From: an uncultured Ruminococcus sp.
GTDB taxonomy: Bacteria > Bacillota > Clostridia > Oscillospirales > Acutalibacteraceae
Direction of reading: 5' to 3'
DNA length: 7,496 nt
NCBI GenBank assembly: GCA_902772795.1
Contig: CACYBZ010000297.1
Span: 1-7,496, forward strand
The notes below the pieces were generated by a model. The model did no database searches and was not told the origin of the DNA. It saw nothing but the letters and a program-made list of their open reading frames with translations. The position numbers and the translations under genes were made by a program. Shown one piece after another: positions 5,313 through 7,496 of the stretch; positions within the stretch are counted from its first letter, which is position 1, and the number at the start of each line of letters is the position of its first letter.

Positions 5313-6191
5313 TTGGCTGTTCTTGATGAAAAAGATATCAAAGCAAAAAAGCGTACACAATATATTCTTATCGGAATCAGTGTGATATTTGTAGCATTTC
5401 TGTTGGTTCTTCCGCTGATTTCCATTATTGTCAACTCATTGCGACAGAGTTTTGCCTTTTATGTTCATGCTGTTTCGGAGGATTATGTTCTGTCGGCTCT
5501 GGGTGTTACGATATTGGCTACTGTCATAGCCGTATTTGTCAATACCGTTTTTGGTATCACAGCATCGTGGTTGCTGACAAAGTTCACTTTTAAAGGACAG
5601 AATATTTTATCCACACTTATTGACATACCCTTTTCCATTTCCCCTGTCATTGCAGGTCTTGCCTTTATTATGACGTTCGGCAGACTGGGCTGGGCAAGCG
5701 GAATGGTTGACAGTATCAACAACACTCTGGGAACAGATATTCAGATAGTCTTTGCTGTTCCCGGGGTAGTGCTGGCGACGATATTTGTTACTTTTCCGTT
5801 TGTGTCCCGAGAGATAATCCCTGTGCTGAATGCTCAGGGCAGAGATGAGGAAGAAGCAGGGGCGATTATGGGAGCTGACGGGTTTACCATATTCAGAAAA
5901 ATTACATTTCCGCATATCAGATGGGCGGTGCTGTACGGTGTTATTCTGTGTACGGCAAGAGCGTTGGGCGAATTCGGAGCGGTAAGTGCGTTATCCAAAA
6001 CCAGAGGAAAAACCTTTACTCTGCCATTGGAAATTGACGCTTTGTATATGTCAGGTTCAGCCGATTCCATCACGTCAGCATTTGCGGTATCTTCCTTGCT
6101 GGTAATTATTGCCGTGGCTGTTCTTGTGCTGAGAAACATTCTTGAGTTCGGTGCATTGAACAGGAAAAAGAAACATGAAAAGGACAGGTGA
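5313..6191 (+). CDS. cysW: Sulfate ABC transporter permease CysW
   Basis: This is the second permease subunit (292 residues), partner of CysT. The start is taken as TTG 5313 because AAGGGGTGA (5299-5307) forms a Shine-Dalgarno site 5 bases upstream. An in-frame GTG at 5304 would lie inside that site and is less likely. Hydrophobic segments are at about 16-42, 60-88, 101-122, 145-170, 203-225 and 256-276. The coupling motif is at about 179-200 (EEEAGAIMGADGFTIFRKIT, with Gly187). DIPFSISPVIAGL (104-116) and ARALGEFGAVSALS (215-228) are characteristic of CysW. The C-terminus is strongly basic (NRKKKHEKDR). The gene follows cysT by 12 bp and precedes cysA by 6 bp in a tight operon. Confidence 0.93.
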   Translation: MAVLDEKDIKAKKRTQYILIGISVIFVAFLLVLPLISIIVNSLRQSFAFYVHAVSEDYVLSALGVTILATVIAVFVNTVFGITASWLLTKFTFKGQNILSTLIDIPFSISPVIAGLAFIMTFGRLGWASGMVDSINNTLGTDIQIVFAVPGVVLATIFVTFPFVSREIIPVLNAQGRDEEEAGAIMGADGFTIFRKITFPHIRWAVLYGVILCTARALGEFGAVSALSKTRGKTFTLPLEIDALYMSGSADSITSAFAVSSLLVIIAVAVLVLRNILEFGALNRKKKHEKDR

Positions 6192-6197
6192 CAGGTT

Positions 6198-7256
6198 ATG
6201 TATGTTGAACTGAAAAACATCAGCAAATATTACGGTGATTTCAAGGCAAGCGATAATGTCAGTTTCGGTATTGAGAAAGGCAGACTTGTTGCCTTGTTAG
6301 GGCCGAGTGGCAGTGGCAAAACCACGATACTGAGAATGATAGCAGGTCTGGAATATCCAGATGACGGCGAAATCCTTATTGACGGCAAAGTAGTCAACAA
6401 CATTCCCGCCTCCAAAAGAGGTATAGGTTTTGTCTTTCAGAGTTATGCACTTTTCAAATATATGACGGTCTTTGATAATGTCGCTTTCGGGCTGGAGGTA
6501 CAGAAAGTTCCCAAAGGAGAAATCAAAGAAAGAGTCAATGAACTGATTGAACTGGTAGGGCTGAAAGGTCTTGAAAAGCGATATCCCAATCAGTTATCGG
6601 GCGGTCAGCGGCAGCGTGTTGCTTTTGCCCGAGCTCTTGCCCCTAATCCGAAGCTGTTGCTTCTTGACGAACCTTTCGCCGCCATAGACGCTAAAATACG
6701 GCAGGAACTGCGTAGCTGGCTGAAAGCCATGATAGAAAAACTGGGGATTACCAGTATCTTTGTCACCCATGACCAGGACGAAGCTATCGAGGTGGCTGAC
6801 AGTATCATCATCACCAACAAAGGCAGAATTGAACAGATAGGTACACCGCTTGAAGTTTATCAGAATCCGCAGACGGCTTTCACTGCTTCCTTTTTCGGAC
6901 ACCCTGACGAACTTCCTGACTATACGCAGTTCAACAGTTTTGAACGGCTCAACCATGTCGAAAAAGCCTTTGTCAGACCTGAGTTTATCAAAGTTACCAA
7001 GAAAAACGAAGAACAAATCTATAAACATTCTGCGGTTGAGGGCGTAGTGGAACAGACATATTTCAGAGGCGATGTCATAGAACTTCTTGTCAAAGTAAAC
7101 GGAACATCTGTCACGGCAAGACGGGGACTTGATGAACCGTTTGTCGCTGTGGGGGAAAAGGTTGATGTATTCATCTACCGTATTTTTGTTACATCGGGTG
7201 AAAATGCCTATCTGCTGAAAAATTCCTCCGTCCGTGAAGAATCCGTTGTCATTTAA
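6198..7256 (+). CDS. cysA: Sulfate ABC transporter ATP-binding protein CysA
   Basis: The 352-residue cytoplasmic ATPase powers sulfate import through CysTW. The ATP-binding cassette is complete: Walker A GPSGSGKT (35-42), Q-loop Gln81 in FVFQSYALF, signature LSGGQRQR (133-140), Walker B LLLLDEP (153-159), a D-loop reading AAID (161-164) in place of the common SALD, and the switch His191 in VTHDQDEA. The C-terminal part from about 240 carries the CysA/TOBE-like regulatory domain, with FVRPE at 258-262 and the QTYFRGDVIEL region. Sugar and molybdate importer ATPases are similar in the first domain, but the neighbouring sbp, cysT and cysW settle the assignment. The start at 6198 follows AGGTGA, which overlaps the cysW stop, so translation is probably coupled. 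Confidence 0.94.
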   Translation: MYVELKNISKYYGDFKASDNVSFGIEKGRLVALLGPSGSGKTTILRMIAGLEYPDDGEILIDGKVVNNIPASKRGIGFVFQSYALFKYMTVFDNVAFGLEVQKVPKGEIKERVNELIELVGLKGLEKRYPNQLSGGQRQRVAFARALAPNPKLLLLDEPFAAIDAKIRQELRSWLKAMIEKLGITSIFVTHDQDEAIEVADSIIITNKGRIEQIGTPLEVYQNPQTAFTASFFGHPDELPDYTQFNSFERLNHVEKAFVRPEFIKVTKKNEEQIYKHSAVEGVVEQTYFRGDVIELLVKVNGTSVTARRGLDEPFVAVGEKVDVFIYRIFVTSGENAYLLKNSSVREESVVI

Positions 7257-7274
7257 CGCATACTGTCAGAAAAC

Positions 7275-7306
7275 AGAGAGGTTGTCTTGTGTACAGCCTC
7301 TTTTCC
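7275..7306 (+). terminator. Terminator-like hairpin after cysA
   Basis: AGAGGTTGT (7277-7285) pairs with ACAGCCTCT (7293-7301) with one G-U, around a 7-base loop; two more outer pairs are possible. The run TTTTCCTT follows. The stem is good and the T-run is interrupted, so termination may be partial. It lies 18 bp after the cysA stop and before a separate promoter, which fits the end of the sulfate operon. Confidence 0.65.
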
Positions 7307-7321
7307 TTGTTCATAAAATGA

Positions 7322-7350
7322 TTGACTTACACTGTCAATAAGATTACAAT
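7322..7350 (+). promoter_or_regulatory. Near-consensus promoter of hemA
   Basis: TTGACT (7322-7327), a 17-base spacer and TACAAT (7345-7350) match the housekeeping consensus at 5 of 6 positions each. The predicted start near 7357 leaves an untranslated region of only about 18 bases before the TTG start of hemA, too short for a riboswitch. The gene can therefore be expressed independently of the sulfate operon. Confidence 0.75.
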
Positions 7351-7374
7351 AATGGTCTGTCAGGGGGAATGATT

Positions 7375-7496
7375 TTGTATTGCCTAAGCATGAATTATAA
7401 AAGTGCAGATATCGCATTGAGAAGCAAGCTGGCTTTTTCGCCACAGCAGAAGAACGACATTATCAACAGACTGCTTCGGGAAGAAACCGTATCCGA
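7375..7496 (+). CDS. hemA: Glutamyl-tRNA reductase, N-terminal part, cut by the window edge
   Basis: The product would reduce glutamyl-tRNA to glutamate-1-semialdehyde, the first committed step of tetrapyrrole (heme, siroheme, cobamide) synthesis by the C5 route. Only 40 residues are visible. YCLSMNYKSADIALRSKLAF aligns by eye with the family N-terminus, the pattern being GLNHKTAPVEVREKLAFS, and the helix DIINRLLREETVS follows as expected. The catalytic cysteine (in STCNRTE) lies just beyond the edge. The start is taken as TTG 7375 because AGGGGG (7362-7367) lies 7 bases before it; the in-frame ATG at 7369 is only 1 base from that site, and the ATG at 7390 is too far. Next to a sulfate importer this copy may serve siroheme for sulfite reductase; that is inference. 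Confidence 0.75.
   Translation, partial: MYCLSMNYKSADIALRSKLAFSPQQKNDIINRLLREETVS

Noticed and set aside
4502..7028. Minus-strand open frames of up to 185 codons under cysT, cysW and cysA
   Set aside because: They mirror the codon bias of the real genes and show no family features.
3222..7256. Molybdate or phosphate transporter
   Set aside because: The binding protein has the sulfate-family motif set, and two distinct permeases of CysT and CysW type are present; molybdate systems usually have one permease.
1..7496. CRISPR array, tRNA or rRNA genes
   Set aside because: No regularly spaced direct repeats, cloverleaf or rRNA-like segments were seen on either strand.

Overview
The window looks like a low-GC Gram-positive anaerobe of the Clostridia (Lachnospiraceae or Ruminococcaceae type). 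This is inferred from purine-rich ribosome binding sites, sigma-A style promoters, a lipoprotein-type binding protein, TTG start codons and Clostridia-like insertion sequences. No marker fixes a species.

Positions 1-2940 are an insertion-sequence graveyard with no intact gene. From left to right it holds: (i) an IS630-type transposase remnant on the minus strand, running off the left edge and broken by several frameshifts and a stop codon; (ii) a 161-bp MITE-like element with 18-bp terminal repeats and TAA flanks (785-945), whose left tip forms a perfect palindrome with the tip of the IS630 remnant; (iii) a rearranged IS256/Mutator-family element (1024-2209), in which an internally deleted minus-strand copy lies against the plus-strand C-terminal fragment of a second copy, so that a 174-bp segment is present at both outer ends in inverted orientation; (iv) an N-terminally truncated, frameshifted IS630-type transposase on the plus strand that still has its DD34E residues.

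Positions 3024-7256 are a sulfate (possibly also thiosulfate) uptake operon: a full-consensus promoter, a roughly 160-nt leader with a 25-codon small ORF and a hairpin, then sbp (substrate-binding lipoprotein), cysT and cysW (permeases) and cysA (ATPase). Sbp would capture sulfate outside the membrane, CysT and CysW form the channel, and CysA drives import. cysT, cysW and cysA are separated by only 6-12 bp, while sbp is set apart from cysT by a 183-nt gap containing strong hairpins, which suggests that its transcript level is set separately.

After cysA come a terminator-like hairpin, a near-consensus promoter and the first 40 codons of a glutamyl-tRNA reductase gene (hemA), starting from TTG. 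HemA opens tetrapyrrole synthesis. Next to sulfate uptake it may feed siroheme for sulfite reductase, but that is an inference from context. The most interesting unexplained element is the leader of the sulfate operon. The most unusual DNA architecture is the IS256 inverted rearrangement.
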